Shown here piece by piece: positions 1 to 8,174 of a stretch of 37,500 nucleotides of DNA (position 1 is its first letter; the number at the start of each line of letters is the position of its first letter). The notes under the pieces were generated by a model. The model was not told the DNA's origin and made no database searches. It worked only from the letters and a program-made list of their open reading frames with translations. Location of the stretch: positions 615,001-652,500 of the forward strand of contig CAUJGJ010000161.1 in assembly GCA_963170055.1 (NCBI GenBank), in the 5' to 3' direction. Source of the DNA: Halisarca cf. caerulea. Lineage: Eukaryota; Porifera; Demospongiae; Chondrillida; Halisarcidae. A program made the position numbers and the translations under genes.

Positions 1-800
1 TGAACACTCCATGCGTCTAGCGTAGTGAACACTCCATGCGTCTAGAGTAGTGAACACTCCATGCGTCTAGAGTAGTGAACACTCCATGCGTCTAGAGTAG
101 TGAACACTCCATGCGTCTAGAGTAGTGAACACTCCATGCGTCTAGAGTAGTGACCACTCCATGCGTCTAGAGTAGTGAACACTCCATGCAGCTAGAGTAG
201 TGAACACTCCATGCGTCTAGAGTAGTGAACACTCCATGCATCTAGAGTAGTGACCACTCCATGCGTCTAGAGTAGTGAACACTCCATGCAGCTAGAATAG
301 TGAACACTTCATGCAGCTAGAGTAGTGAACACTCCATGCACCTAGAGTAGTGAACACTCCACACATCTAGAGTAGTGACCACTCCATGCAGCTAGAGTAG
401 TGAACACTCCACACATCTAGAGTAGTGAACACTCCATGCACCTAGAGTAGTGAACACTCCATGCAGCTAGAGTAGTGAACACTCCATGCAGCTAGAGTAG
501 TGAACACTCCACACATCTAGAGTAGTGAACACTCCATGCAGCTAGAGTAGTGAACACTCCACACATCTAGAGTAGTGAACACTCCATGCACCTAGAGTAG
601 TGAACACTCCATGCACCTAGAGTAGTGAACACTCCATGCACCTAGAGTAGTGAACACTCCATGCACCTAGAGTAGTGAACACTCCATGCACCTAGAGTAG
701 TGAACACTCCATGCAGCTAGAGTAGTGAACACTCCATGCAGCTAGAGTAGTGACCACTCCATGCGTCTAGAGTAGTGAACACTCCATGCACCTAGAGTCG
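1..800. repeat. 25-bp minisatellite, 32 units, cut by the window edge
   Basis: Thirty-two consecutive units of exactly 25 bp with no indel. The core of each unit is TGAACACTCC followed by a variable hexamer region and CTAGAGTAG. Variation is concentrated at unit positions 11-16 (ATGCGT, ATGCAG, ATGCAC, ATGCAT or ACACAT), plus an A-to-C change in a few units (TGACCACTCC). Early units are mostly ATGCGT. ATGCAG, ATGCAC and ACACAT alternate in the middle, and five ATGCAC units in a row follow, which suggests local amplification waves. The period is not a multiple of 3 and the unit contains stops, so it is non-coding. The array continues beyond the left edge. Confidence 0.97.
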
Positions 801-1013
801 TTTCTGGGTGCCACTAATAGTAGCCCTTGCCTATAACGGTTCCCCAGTCTAAATAAGAATACCTGATTACCTGATTAGTGAACACTCCATGCATCTAGAG
901 TAGTGAACACTCCATGCAGCTAGAGGATCAAAGTCGAAATTAATTAAGAGGCATTCTTATTTAATCTGGGGAACCTTTAGCCAGAGGCTGCTATAAGTGG
1001 CACCCAGAAACGA
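798..1013. mobile_element. Foldback/MITE-like element abutting the 25-bp array
   Basis: Positions 798-864 and 949-1013 are inverted copies of each other. Both outer ends read TCGTTTCTGGGTGCCACT and both inner ends contain GGTTCCCCAG and AAATAAGAAT; identity is roughly 80% with small indels. The 84-bp interior contains two copies of the same 25-mer that forms the array to the left (about 877-926). The outer left arm begins inside the last array unit. No target duplication is clear, and the family is not identified. Confidence 0.7.
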
Positions 1014-1240
1014 AAAGGGGACAAAGGGCAATTGCAAACACAAACAGAAAGCCAATAAGCCATGTATTGAGTACGATGTTATAAGCATACATTGTCCCAC
1101 ATGCATGCAGTATGGGGGTAAGATTCTATCATGCAAGGGCCACTGGGGGTGGTCTTGTGTCACCAGCAAGCCCCTTTTTCCTATAATCTCTTCCTTAGGA
1201 AAGGCCTCTGGCTCTGGTGATGCGTGCCTATAGGCTAATC

Positions 1241-1504
1241 AAAGTTGAGGACAGTATCGTCGCTATCGGAGCCTCTGTATAAATCGCCCACACGAGCTGC
1301 CTGAACCACGTAGCGCAGCTGTTAGGTCACAAAGGTCCGCGTAGTCCATCACGTGATAAGCTGACGTCACGGAAAGGCACACGGACTTTGTGTGGAATCG
1401 GGAACAAGTGCGTTCGTACGAGCCTCTTCAACGTTTTCTCAGAAGTGCAGCTGCCTGGGTTAAAGCGAGCATACTCTCAGCAGAAGCCACGCGCTGTTTA
1501 CCAG
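1241..1504 (+). promoter_or_regulatory. Candidate promoter and non-coding first exon
   Basis: This block is much richer in CpG than its surroundings and free of repeats. It contains TATAAAT (1278-1284), two direct AGGTCA-like half sites 3 bp apart (1324-1338), the palindrome TCACGTGA with a CACGTG E-box (1349-1356), and a perfect cAMP-response-element palindrome TGACGTCA (1362-1369). It ends at a consensus donor. Two readings are possible: a TATA-driven start near 1310 with the sites inside the first exon, or a TATA-less start near 1390-1420 just downstream of them. bZIP and bHLH factors bind such palindromes in animals; binding here is inferred. No long coding frame starts in it, so the exon would be 5' UTR. 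Confidence 0.4.
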
Positions 1505-1512
1505 GTGAGTAG
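1499..1512 (+). other. Consensus 5' splice donor CAG|GTGAGT
   Basis: The sequence ACCAG|GTGAGTAG matches the U1 consensus at every key position; the exon would end at 1504 and the intron start at 1505. It lies 135 bp downstream of the TGACGTCA site, which makes a short first exon plausible. A chance match of this quality in 37 kb is quite possible, so the call rests on its position. Confidence 0.4.
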
Positions 1513-1906
1513 TTTTTTCGTCTTATAGAACTGGAAGAGATCGTAGAGCCTTTTCACCCGGCGAAATCTACGTAGAAGGGTTTTCGTGTTGTTTACCTCA
1601 ATTTTTGTGAAACTCACTGTAAATATGGTTTGCATTTGACGTTGAATTTGTCCTGTCCCACAATTTTCTCTTTCTGTGACTCTAATGTTTATAATGTTTA
1701 TCTTGAAGTTTTCTTGTCCCATGTCTTTTGAGCCGAACGTTCTATTTATGCGAATGTGAACTTCGTCCCCGAACTGTAGGACATTGTTTCCAACTCCCGA
1801 GATACCTTTGGTGTATTGTCTGGTGCGGTAGCGATATGTTGAGACTGTAGTACACGTTTTACTATTCTACCTCTCTGTCACACACTGAGAAAGATGTAGA
1901 TAGATA

Positions 1907-1908
<2 letters not shown>
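1505..1908. other. Unique sequence, no gene seen
   Basis: Mixed-composition DNA without tandem structure. A 74-codon minus-strand frame here looks fortuitous (lysine- and asparagine-rich, no motif). If the 1504 donor is real this is the start of intron 1. Confidence 0.5.

Positions 1909-1970
<62 letters not shown>
1909..1970. repeat. (GT)31 microsatellite
   Basis: Uninterrupted GT on the plus strand, followed by a degenerate TG-rich tail to about 2135 that ends in ACGTACGTACATACG. Confidence 0.98.
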
Positions 1971-1972
<2 letters not shown>

Positions 1973-2199
1973 ACATGTGGTCCTTCTATACACTCCCTGT
2001 CTCACTTTGTGTTTTCTGTGTGGTTGTCTGACTGTCAATCTGTCTGTCTGTGTGTGGTTACATTCAGTGTGTCCAAGTGTGTGCGTGTGTGCCTGTGTGT
2101 CTGTGTGCATGCACACACACATACACACACACGTACGTACATACGCATGTATACTTTGAGCCTGTCGAATCCGACACTCAATGGGACTTGAGAATAATA

Positions 2200-2590
2200 G
2201 AGAGGTTTAGCATAACATTTAAACGCTACGTAGTAGGCTGATAGGTACATTTGAAGTTTAGTACGTTTTTCGTTTTAGCAACGTCGAATACTTCATACGT
2301 AACGTTATAGCGACATAGAACGATGCCGAAGATCTTTTTGCGAGTTTTTGGTGATTCTGAGGGAGATTTGGGCTATGAAGACATTCTTTTACTATCAGAA
2401 ACGGAACACCAGGCTGAAGAGCACCAGTTAGAGAAGTAATGGAGAGAGCGTCAACACGAGGCTTATAACGTAGAGTAACAACGTACTAAGATACCTTGAT
2501 ACGTCGAAACCATTACTAAGAACGTTCTAATTTTCCGCGCGAAACGTAGTAAGCTTATTACGTAACGTTTTACATAGTGCTGAACCTCTC
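2200..2590. mobile_element. Nested 391-bp inverted-repeat element (B)
   Basis: Inserted in the family A copy. It is flanked by TA on both sides (2198-2199, 2591-2592) and begins GAGAGGTTTAGCA; the reverse complement of its right end begins GAGAGGTTCAGCA. The inverted similarity continues for about 40 bp, including a shared TACGTA block, with one 1-base gap (about 31 of 40 matching). CpG is frequent inside compared with the host DNA, which would fit a recent insertion if this genome loses methylated CpG. It contains a 38-codon frame. Alternative: two damaged family A copies back to back. The exact complementarity of the host halves favours nesting. Confidence 0.55.
2323..2439 (+). CDS. 38-residue small open frame inside element B
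   Basis: ATG to TAA, 38 codons. The residues start MPKIFLRVFGD and end AEEHQLEK: a basic-hydrophobic N-terminus followed by an acidic stretch rich in E and L (EGDLGYEDILLLSETE). There is no low-complexity or repeat signature, unlike nearly all other frames in the window. It may be a remnant of a transposase or a fortuitous frame; no family is recognised. Its central position between the inverted ends (about 120 bp and 150 bp from them) is the only contextual support. Confidence 0.2.
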   Translation: MPKIFLRVFGDSEGDLGYEDILLLSETEHQAEEHQLEK

Positions 2591-2728
2591 TAATGTCGGA
2601 TTAGGAGGTTGTCGGATTATGAAGGGCCTCTTACCATACTTTAATATGGTGACTGTACCTCATTGGACAGTGGAATTAGAGAGAATGTCAGATTATTGAG
2701 ATGTTGAGTTAGAGAGATTTTACTGTAT

Positions 2729-3277
2729 GGGAAGTTTGTACCATTTTATGCCCACCTACATGTCTGTGCCTCTTCGCATGCAATCACAGTGCTTAGTGGT
2801 TGACATAAACACATGTTACTTCTATATGGGATGTTCTTTTGATTAGGAAGTAGTCTTAAAATGCGGTGATATCATCAATTTGCAATAATAATTTTTGCCA
2901 TAGGATAACTTGTTCAATAATTATTCAGAATAATTGGTGAATTGTTGTGTGCTTGTGTTCATTATTATTCCATTTGTAAAGGATAGAGTTCACTTTTTTG
3001 TGGTTTTGCATGTGACATGGGTGTGTAGTAGTCCACAAAATTGCATCATACATAGGGGATGGAGCAAATCTGGACTTACTTCACCACAAGCCCTGTACGT
3101 TTCTTCCCACACACTCTGGGCTGTGTGTGTACTCTTGCTGATTGCCCAGCTGTTCCTGTATGTTGCGTGTTGTGTGTTGTGGTAGGGCTATTTGTACTGT
3201 ATGTGATGTGGTGTACATGTGATCAATGGTAGGTACATACGTACATATGTATACTTACGTATGTGTGAGTTTACATA

Positions 3278-3282
<5 letters not shown>
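2729..3282. other. Unique AT-rich sequence, no gene seen
   Basis: Mixed DNA ending in a TACGTA-word cluster (about 3235-3280). An 83-codon plus-strand frame at 2934-3185 is hydrophobic and cysteine-rich but has no start context, splice signals or recognisable domain. Confidence 0.5.
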
Positions 3283-3336
<54 letters not shown>

Positions 3337-3355
3337 ATGTGTGTGTGTATTGCTC

Positions 3356-3416
<61 letters not shown>

Positions 3417-3439
3417 ATGTGCATGTGTGTGTGTATTGA

Positions 3440-3507
<68 letters not shown>

Positions 3508-3575
3508 GATCTCTCTGTATGTGTGTGTATGTGTGTGTGGTGCGTGAGTGTGTGTGTGCGTGCGTGTGTATTAGT
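3283..3575. repeat. Compound (GT)n microsatellite, three long blocks
   Basis: GT runs at 3283-3335, 3359-3415 and 3442-3506, separated by similar short spacers (GCATGTGTGTGTATTG followed by CTCTTT or ATCT). Block plus spacer has therefore been duplicated as a higher-order unit. All runs are GT on the plus strand. Confidence 0.97.
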
Positions 3576-3856
3576 TGTACTTCATGTGATGGTGACTGTG
3601 TTTGCAGCAGCAGAGGCATCAATTAATCAGGACAATTCCAACAGTCACGCCTGTGGTCCTAGTTGTGATATGTACGCATGTAATTTCCTATGTCACAAAC
3701 TGCCTTCGATTATCGTCCCTATTTTGATCAATTTGAAGCACATAGTTAACCCTGGCTAATTTGTCTGTCATTTGTGACTTGAAGATATTGTGTCAAATCA
3801 AACTACGTAATTTCCACTCAATTCTGAGTTTTCCATTTGTTTCAGCCACTGTCTTT
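3576..3856. other. Unique spacer with possible 3' splice sites
   Basis: Contains TGTGTTTGCAG (ending about 3608) and CATTTGTTTCAG (ending about 3845), both acceptor-like. The second lies just before the 18-bp repeat and would allow that repeat to be exonic. No conserved protein is seen. Confidence 0.3.
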
Positions 3857-4240
3857 ACACTGACTGGGGTGGACACACTGACTGGGGTGGACGTACTGAC
3901 TGGGGTGGACTCACTGCCTGGGGTGGACTCACTGCCTGGGGTGGATGTACTGACTGGGGTGGACGTACTGCCTGGGGTGGACTCACTGCCTGGGGTGGAC
4001 TCACTGCCTGGGGTGGACGTACTGACTGGGGTGGACGTACTGCCTGGGGTGGATGTACTGACTGGGGTGGACGTACTGCCTGGGGTGGACGTACTGACTG
4101 GGGTGGACGTACTGCCTGGGGTGGACGTACTGCCTGGGGTGGACGTACTGCCTGGGGTGGACGTACTGCCTGGGGTGGACGTACTGCCTGGGGTGGATGT
4201 ACTGACTGGGGTGGACGTACTGACTGGGGTGGATGTACCA
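3857..4240. repeat. 18-bp minisatellite, about 21 units, open in frame
   Basis: Tandem units of ACTGACTGGGGTGGACGT with recurrent variants (ACTGCC, GACTCA, GATGTA). Because 18 is a multiple of 3, the plus strand stays open (3761-4270) as a six-residue repeat of the type L-T/P-G-V-D-V/S; minus frames are open too. Most variants change the residue (T/P, V/S) and only GAC/GAT is silent, so there is little sign of coding constraint. It abuts MITE C copy 1. I take it as a minisatellite; a repeat-protein exon preceded by the acceptor near 3845 is the alternative. Confidence 0.9.
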
Positions 4241-4253
4241 AACCTGTCAAATA

Positions 4254-4473
4254 CAGTCAAACTCTGCTAGTTTGTACCTGGGCTAATATGTACCTATGTT
4301 AGTATATAAGTAACTGGGTTAATGCATGAGTACTCCTGGATAGTATGTACTCATTGCTCTGTCCCCACCTCATGCAATACCATTGAAAGCACCTTGAATA
4401 GTAAGCACCTCTGATAATGAGTACCTACGTATATTGCCTTCCCTTGAGGGCACTTACTGTCCAAGCTCTACTG
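4254..4473 (+). mobile_element. MITE family C, copy 1 (220 bp)
   Basis: Left end CAGTCAAACTCTGCTAG (TA at 4252-4253), right end reverse complement CAGTAGAGCTTGGACAG; about 15 of the first 25 positions match as inverted repeats. The interior shares long blocks with the copy at 31480-31874: ACTCCTGGATAG, CTCATTGCTCTGTCCC, CATTGAAAGCACCTT, ATTGCCTTCCCTT and GGGCACTT. It is non-coding and thus non-autonomous. Confidence 0.7.
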
Positions 4474-4481
4474 TGTGTTAC

Positions 4482-4530
4482 TTTTACATACGTACGTTCG
4501 TACGTATGTATGTATGTACGTATGTATCAG
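4482..4530. repeat. TACGTA-word cluster
   Basis: Run of ACATACGTACGTTCGTACGT and ATGTATGTATGTACG: alternating purine-pyrimidine and nearly self-complementary. First of the dense clusters in the window. Confidence 0.85.
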
Positions 4531-4563
4531 CTAAAGGGACAAGAATAGTGGCAGAGTCAGTAG

Positions 4564-4656
4564 TGGTGTGTGTGTGTGTACACAATGTGTGTACACAGTG
4601 TGTGTACAGTGTGTGTGTAGTGTTTGTGTACAATGTGTGCGTACAGTGTGTGTGTA

Positions 4657-4704
<48 letters not shown>

Positions 4705-4733
4705 AGTGTGTGTACAGTGTGTGTATCGTTGTG
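4564..4733. repeat. (GT)n with interspersed GTGTACAG units
   Basis: GT runs (longest about 4660-4702) mixed with repeated GTACACAGTGTGTGTACAGT motifs. Confidence 0.95.
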
Positions 4734-4904
4734 TAAGATGAGTGTTTCCTTGGATTTTGTTATGCTATTGGATAGTCATCTGATGTAAGAATGATGCTGA
4801 ATCTTACATACAATCAAGTGTGTTGTTTCCTCCAACAACTGTTGGCAATTCAGGGACCACCACAATATTTTGTGATGTACATATGTATGTATGTACGTAC
4901 GTGT
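4734..4904. other. Unique spacer
   Basis: Nothing recognisable; ends in a TACGTA-word cluster (4876-4902). Confidence 0.5.
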
Positions 4905-5034
4905 GTAGTTTAGTAAGAGTTTGGTTTTAGTACATGTTCCTGGGTAGAGCATCTTTCTGGATAGCACACACGTACATATGTACGTATGTACATACGTAAG
5001 TACTCCTGGGTAATACATACGTACGTACATACAT

Positions 5035-5311
5035 ACTCCTGGTAGTAGACACTCCTGGATAGTACATACTCCTGGTAGTAGACACTCCTGGATAATACAC
5101 ACTCCTGGATAGTACACCCTCCTGGATAGTAAACACTCCTGGATAGTAAACACTCCTGGATAGTACCTACTCCTGGATAGTACACACTCCTGGATAGTAC
5201 ACACTCCTGGATAGTACATACTCCTGGATAGTACACACTCCTGGATAATACACACTTCTGGATAGTACACACTCCTGGATAGCACATACTCCTGGTTAGC
5301 ACATACTCCTG
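5035..5311. repeat. 17-bp array derived from MITE C sequence
   Basis: About 16 units of ACTCCTGGATAGTACAC with small changes. The same core (ACTCCTGGATAG) is a single-copy internal segment of family C at about 4333 and 31521. Flanking family C-like sequence (TAGTACATGTTCCTGGGTAG from about 4928 and TACCCCTGGGTGGATAG near 5330) places the array inside a degraded C copy. Frames here are open on the minus strand only because of the repeat. Confidence 0.9.
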
Positions 5312-5451
5312 GACCCTGGGTAGGGCATACCCCTGGGTGGATAGTGCATGGTGTTCGATTTGCTAGTCAATAGTGTATCTCCAAATGTGTAGTTTGGATA
5401 GTGCACAGTGCTCACTGTTTGGCTATACACTAATCACTTCTGATGGAAATC

Positions 5452-5512
5452 ACATGTACGTACGTACGTACGTATGTACTTATGTACTGTACATACGTAT
5501 GTACGTATGTGT
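5452..5512. repeat. TACGTA-word cluster
   Basis: Includes the 16-bp uninterrupted TACGTACGTACGTACG start followed by TATGTA words. Confidence 0.9.
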
Positions 5513-5639
5513 ACCTCTTGTATCAACTACTACTTTTGTCCCATTCAAGGTACCGTGTTTGCTTGTGTGTGGGTTGCACCCTAAATTTCTTCTTAGTTCT
5601 AAGAAGACATGATGTTGTATCAAGTGTTGGTGTTTGGTG

Positions 5640-5840
5640 TATGTATATATACGTATGTACGTTTGAATGTTCATATGTACGTACATACATACGTACATAC
5701 ATATGTACGTACATGTACGTACGTACGAATGTTCATACATACATACATATGTATATATGTACGTACGTACGCACATGTGAATGTTCATACATACATACGT
5801 ACATATGTACAGTATGTACGTATGTACGTACATACACCAG
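5640..5840. repeat. Long TACGTA/TATGTA/TACATA cluster (200 bp)
   Basis: Nearly continuous tetranucleotide-like words built from TACG, TATG and TACA, interrupted three times by the motif GAATGTTCATA. The spacing of those interruptions suggests local duplication. Confidence 0.9.
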
Positions 5841-6180
5841 ATGCTATACACAACTGTGTCTGCTTAAAACCGAGAAATTTGACGAACAGCTGAACACTAG
5901 AAAAGAATGACATACGTACGTACTGTTTATATTAGGCAGCAGCTGAAACACTCTCTATGTCAGAATGACTTGCAGCTGCTAATTCCTTGGTGCTGATTGT
6001 AAACAGCTTACCACGCTGGATTTCCTCTTAGGGGAGCATTTTGAGTTCAAAACACTTTAAAGGGGGGACTTGTTTTGCAAACATAAAGTCAGCTGTTTTG
6101 TGCGGGGGAGCAGTAGTGTGTGCATGTGAGCCAACTGTAATGATTTGGGAATGGTATGCATACATACGCAGTATGGTAGA
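5841..6180. other. Unique spacer, no gene seen
   Basis: Mixed composition. Possible small hairpins but no reading frame, repeat or motif that I can support. Confidence 0.5.
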
Positions 6181-6451
6181 ACTGGCTTAGTGGGTACGTA
6201 TGGTACCTGGTGTAGTGCGTATACTCCTGGATAGTAAGTGCTCCTCATTCTGTCCCTGTGTATACCTCATGTACATAAACCAACCCTGATAGTAAGTACT
6301 CCTCATTCTGTCCCTGTGTATACCTCATGTACATAAACCAACCCTGATAGTAAGTACTCCTCATTCTGTCCCTGTGTATACCTCATGTACATAAACCAAC
6401 CCTGATAGTAAGTACTCCTCATTCTGTCCCTGTGTATACCTCATGTACATA
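6181..6451. repeat. 58-bp tandem array inside a MITE C remnant
   Basis: Copies start at 6241, 6299, 6357 and 6415 (the last partial) and are almost identical. Each contains CTCATTCTGTCCCTGTG, TATACCTCATGTACATA and CCCTGATAGTAAGTACTC, matching the interior of family C (copies at 4254 and 31480). The C body itself was therefore amplified. The right end is cut by element D, whose TA target is 6450-6451. Confidence 0.9.
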
Positions 6452-6809
6452 CCGTATATCTTCTAATTTTTCGGCATTCTTATTTTTCGGCAGTTGAGAC
6501 AAACGTTGCAGTTTTCTTCTAATTCTTGCCGAATTTATTCGTCTTCTAAATCCTCGTCACTCTTCCAATTCCTCGTCACTAACGCTTGGTTCCCAACTAT
6601 CCTTATAGACAGGGTATCCTCTAACAGCAGCAATTGTGCTCAAACTAAAGGCGGCCATTTGTATTACCCATATAAAAATGGCCTCCCGCGACTTCTAATT
6701 ATTCGTCATGCTTCTAATATTTCGTCAGGCTTGGCTAAAAGGCTATTCTTCTTCTAAATGACGTTGTTTTTCTGAACTTTGCCTTGCCGAAAAATTAGAA
6801 GATATACGG
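6452..6809. mobile_element. MITE D with perfect 25-bp terminal inverted repeats
   Basis: The left end (6452-6476, CCGTATATCTTCTAATTTTT then CGGCA) and the right end (6785-6809) are perfect reverse complements, flanked by TA on both sides (6450-6451, 6810-6811). At least five further copies of the end motif, of the form CTTCTAATnnTTCGnCA, lie inside as direct repeats (for example near 6514, 6543, 6563, 6690 and 6711). An inner GGCGGCCATTT...AAATGGCC pair adds a second stem. There is no transposase-like frame, so it is non-autonomous. Perfect ends imply recent activity or amplification. Confidence 0.9.
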
Positions 6810-6836
6810 TAAATAGTGTTGCCACTAGCGTGAGTA

Positions 6837-6930
6837 CAGTGAAACCTCTCTAATCCGAAATTCTCTCTAATCTGACCATCTTATGAGGTACGTACAGTAT
6901 CCATATTAATGTATGCTAATAAGTACTCTG
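6837..6930 (-). mobile_element. MITE family A, truncated
   Basis: Begins with the terminus CAGTGAAACCTCTCTAATCC and continues into ATTCTCTCTAATCTGACC and ATCTTATGAGGTAC, which is the right half of family A in reverse. Similarity stops near 6930, so about half the element is missing. Confidence 0.75.
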
Positions 6931-7052
6931 TATGTGTTTGTGTACCGCTCAGTCACCAGGTCTGCTGGTGTGCAGCTTAAAGACTTCAAAGTGGTAATAC
7001 AATATTATTGATTGTGGGGAGTCAGACTGACTGGACAGCCCCTTGGAAGCCC

Positions 7053-7365
7053 AGATTACCCTAATTCTCTTGATTCCTTGGAGTGGCCAAAAGCATAAAG
7101 CTGTCCAATGATTTCAGGCTCTTGAGCAATTCAATCATGTGAAAAGAGAGTCGTCAAAGGTCGACAAGATGCAGTCAATTCTCAAATGTTTGACACCTCT
7201 TTACTTAGAGATTACCCTAATTCTCTTGATTCCTTGGAGTGGCCAAAAGCATAATACTGTCCAGTGATTTCAGGCTCTTGAGCAATTCAATCATGTGAAA
7301 AGAGAGTCGTCAAAAGTCGACAAGATGCAGTCAATTCTCCAATGTCTTGCCACCTCTTTACTTAC
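7053..7365. repeat. Tandem duplication of a 156-bp segment
   Basis: 7053-7208 and 7209-7365 are nearly identical. Both start AGATTACCCTAATTCTCTTG and end CACCTCTTTACTTA. The few differences (AAGCTG/ATACTG, AAAGG/AAAAG) imply a fairly recent event. No coding content is seen. Confidence 0.95.
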
Positions 7366-7434
7366 GTAGGTAGTATGTACCACTACGCAGTGCCTGTTGT
7401 AAACATTTGCTTCGGACACAGAAAGTTACGGCTA

Positions 7435-7568
7435 CAGTCAAACCTCTCTTATCCGACACTCAGTGTGGCTTGAAGAAAGGGTCCGACTCTTTCCACAATT
7501 AAGTGAGGTGACTGTACCTCATAAGATGGTCTGATTAGAGAGAATGTCGGATTGCAGAGGTTTCACTG
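7435..7568 (+). mobile_element. MITE family A copy (134 bp)
   Basis: Starts CAGTCAAACCTCTCTTATCC after TA (7433-7434), carries GACTGTACCTCATAAGATGG, and ends GCAGAGGTTTCACTG. Beyond the end, AAAGTGGAATTTGTA is shared with the copy at 33837-33995, so the true element or duplicated unit may extend further right. Confidence 0.85.
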
Positions 7569-7576
7569 AAAGTGGA

Positions 7577-7697
7577 ATTTGTATGGACCACCTCTTTGTG
7601 TGCTACTACCAGTGCCTTTGTATGGACCATCTCTTTACGTATGTGCTACTACCAGTGCCTTTGTATGGACCACCTCTTTGTGTGCTACTACCAGTGC
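7577..7697. repeat. Three tandem 39-43 bp units beside MITE A
   Basis: Units of TTTGTATGGACCACCTCTTT plus GTGTGCTACTACCAGTGCC. The middle unit has a 4-bp insertion (ACGT). A diverged fourth version, followed by GACACAGAAAGTTACG, lies on the other side of the MITE (about 7350-7430). The right-hand array is followed by the matching GACACAGAAATTTACG. The MITE therefore sits inside the array. Confidence 0.85.
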
Positions 7698-7906
7698 CTT
7701 TGTAAGCATTTGTTTGGACACAGAAATTTACGCCTACGTACATGTTTGTTGAGGGTGATCTGTTGCTAATTTCTGAAGTGACTTTTAATGGATTGAGAAG
7801 AATTTACTGTACACACAGCTCATTATGACATCATCGAGTCTGGTGTGGGACACCTTGAGAGGACAGGATACATGCATACGTACATACGTACGTATGTATG
7901 TATGTA

Positions 7907-8083
7907 CAGGAAAACCTGTCTATAACAACACTGAAGGGACGAAGTGATGGTGGTCTTTGTGGACAGGTGGTCCTTATACAGAAGTGCAGTAGTATCACTG
8001 AGGTGGCCCATGGAGCAGCCTGCGGTGGTCACTATAGACAGGTGGTCTTTAAATACAAGTGGTTTCTAAGACAGGTTTCCCTG
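7907..8083 (+). mobile_element. MITE family E, copy 1 (177 bp)
   Basis: Left end CAGGAAAACCTGTCT; right end reverse complement CAGGGAAACCTGTCT (one mismatch in 15); TA on both sides (7905-7906, 8084-8085). The interior GAAGTGATGGTGGTCTTTGT and CACTATAGACAGGTGGTC recur at 15410-15597. The insertion lies in a TACGTA cluster (7872-7906). Confidence 0.88.
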
Positions 8084-8102
8084 TATGTGCCTTTATCTGC
8101 TC

Positions 8103-8174
8103 CACCCTTCCTTAGTAGGGTTGTTCTTTGACACAGTTCACCCTTCCTTAGCAGGGTTGTTCTTTGACACAGTT
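8103..8174. repeat. 36-bp tandem duplication
   Basis: Two units starting CACCCTTCCTTAG and ending TTTGACACAGTT, one substitution apart. Confidence 0.93.

Larger units (their letters stand above)
2159..2728 (+). mobile_element. MITE family A copy, split by a nested insertion
   Basis: The left piece (2161-2197) carries CCGACACTCAATGGGACTTG, the left interior of family A. The right piece (2591-2728) resumes with TGTCGGATTAGGAGGTTG and runs through GTGACTGTACCTCAT to the right terminus AGAGATTTTACTG next to TA. The two pieces are complementary halves with no overlap. Intact relatives lie at 22273-22463 and 33837-33995. The ends (CAGTGAAACCTCTCTAATCC type) and TA flanks fit a non-autonomous Tc1/mariner-pogo-like element. 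The left terminus is degenerate here. Confidence 0.7.

Noticed and set aside
1..800. CRISPR array (regular 25-bp periodicity)
   Set aside because: There are no unique spacers: the units are contiguous and differ only by point variants. The genome is eukaryotic.
2934..3185. Hydrophobic 83-codon plus-strand frame
   Set aside because: TG-rich DNA gives V, C and L residues. No splice or start support and no second membrane-protein feature.
4776..5302. Minus-strand frames with a repeated tyrosine/proline/glycine motif
   Set aside because: Arise from the 17-bp array inside a MITE C remnant. 17 is not a multiple of 3 and the frames rotate.
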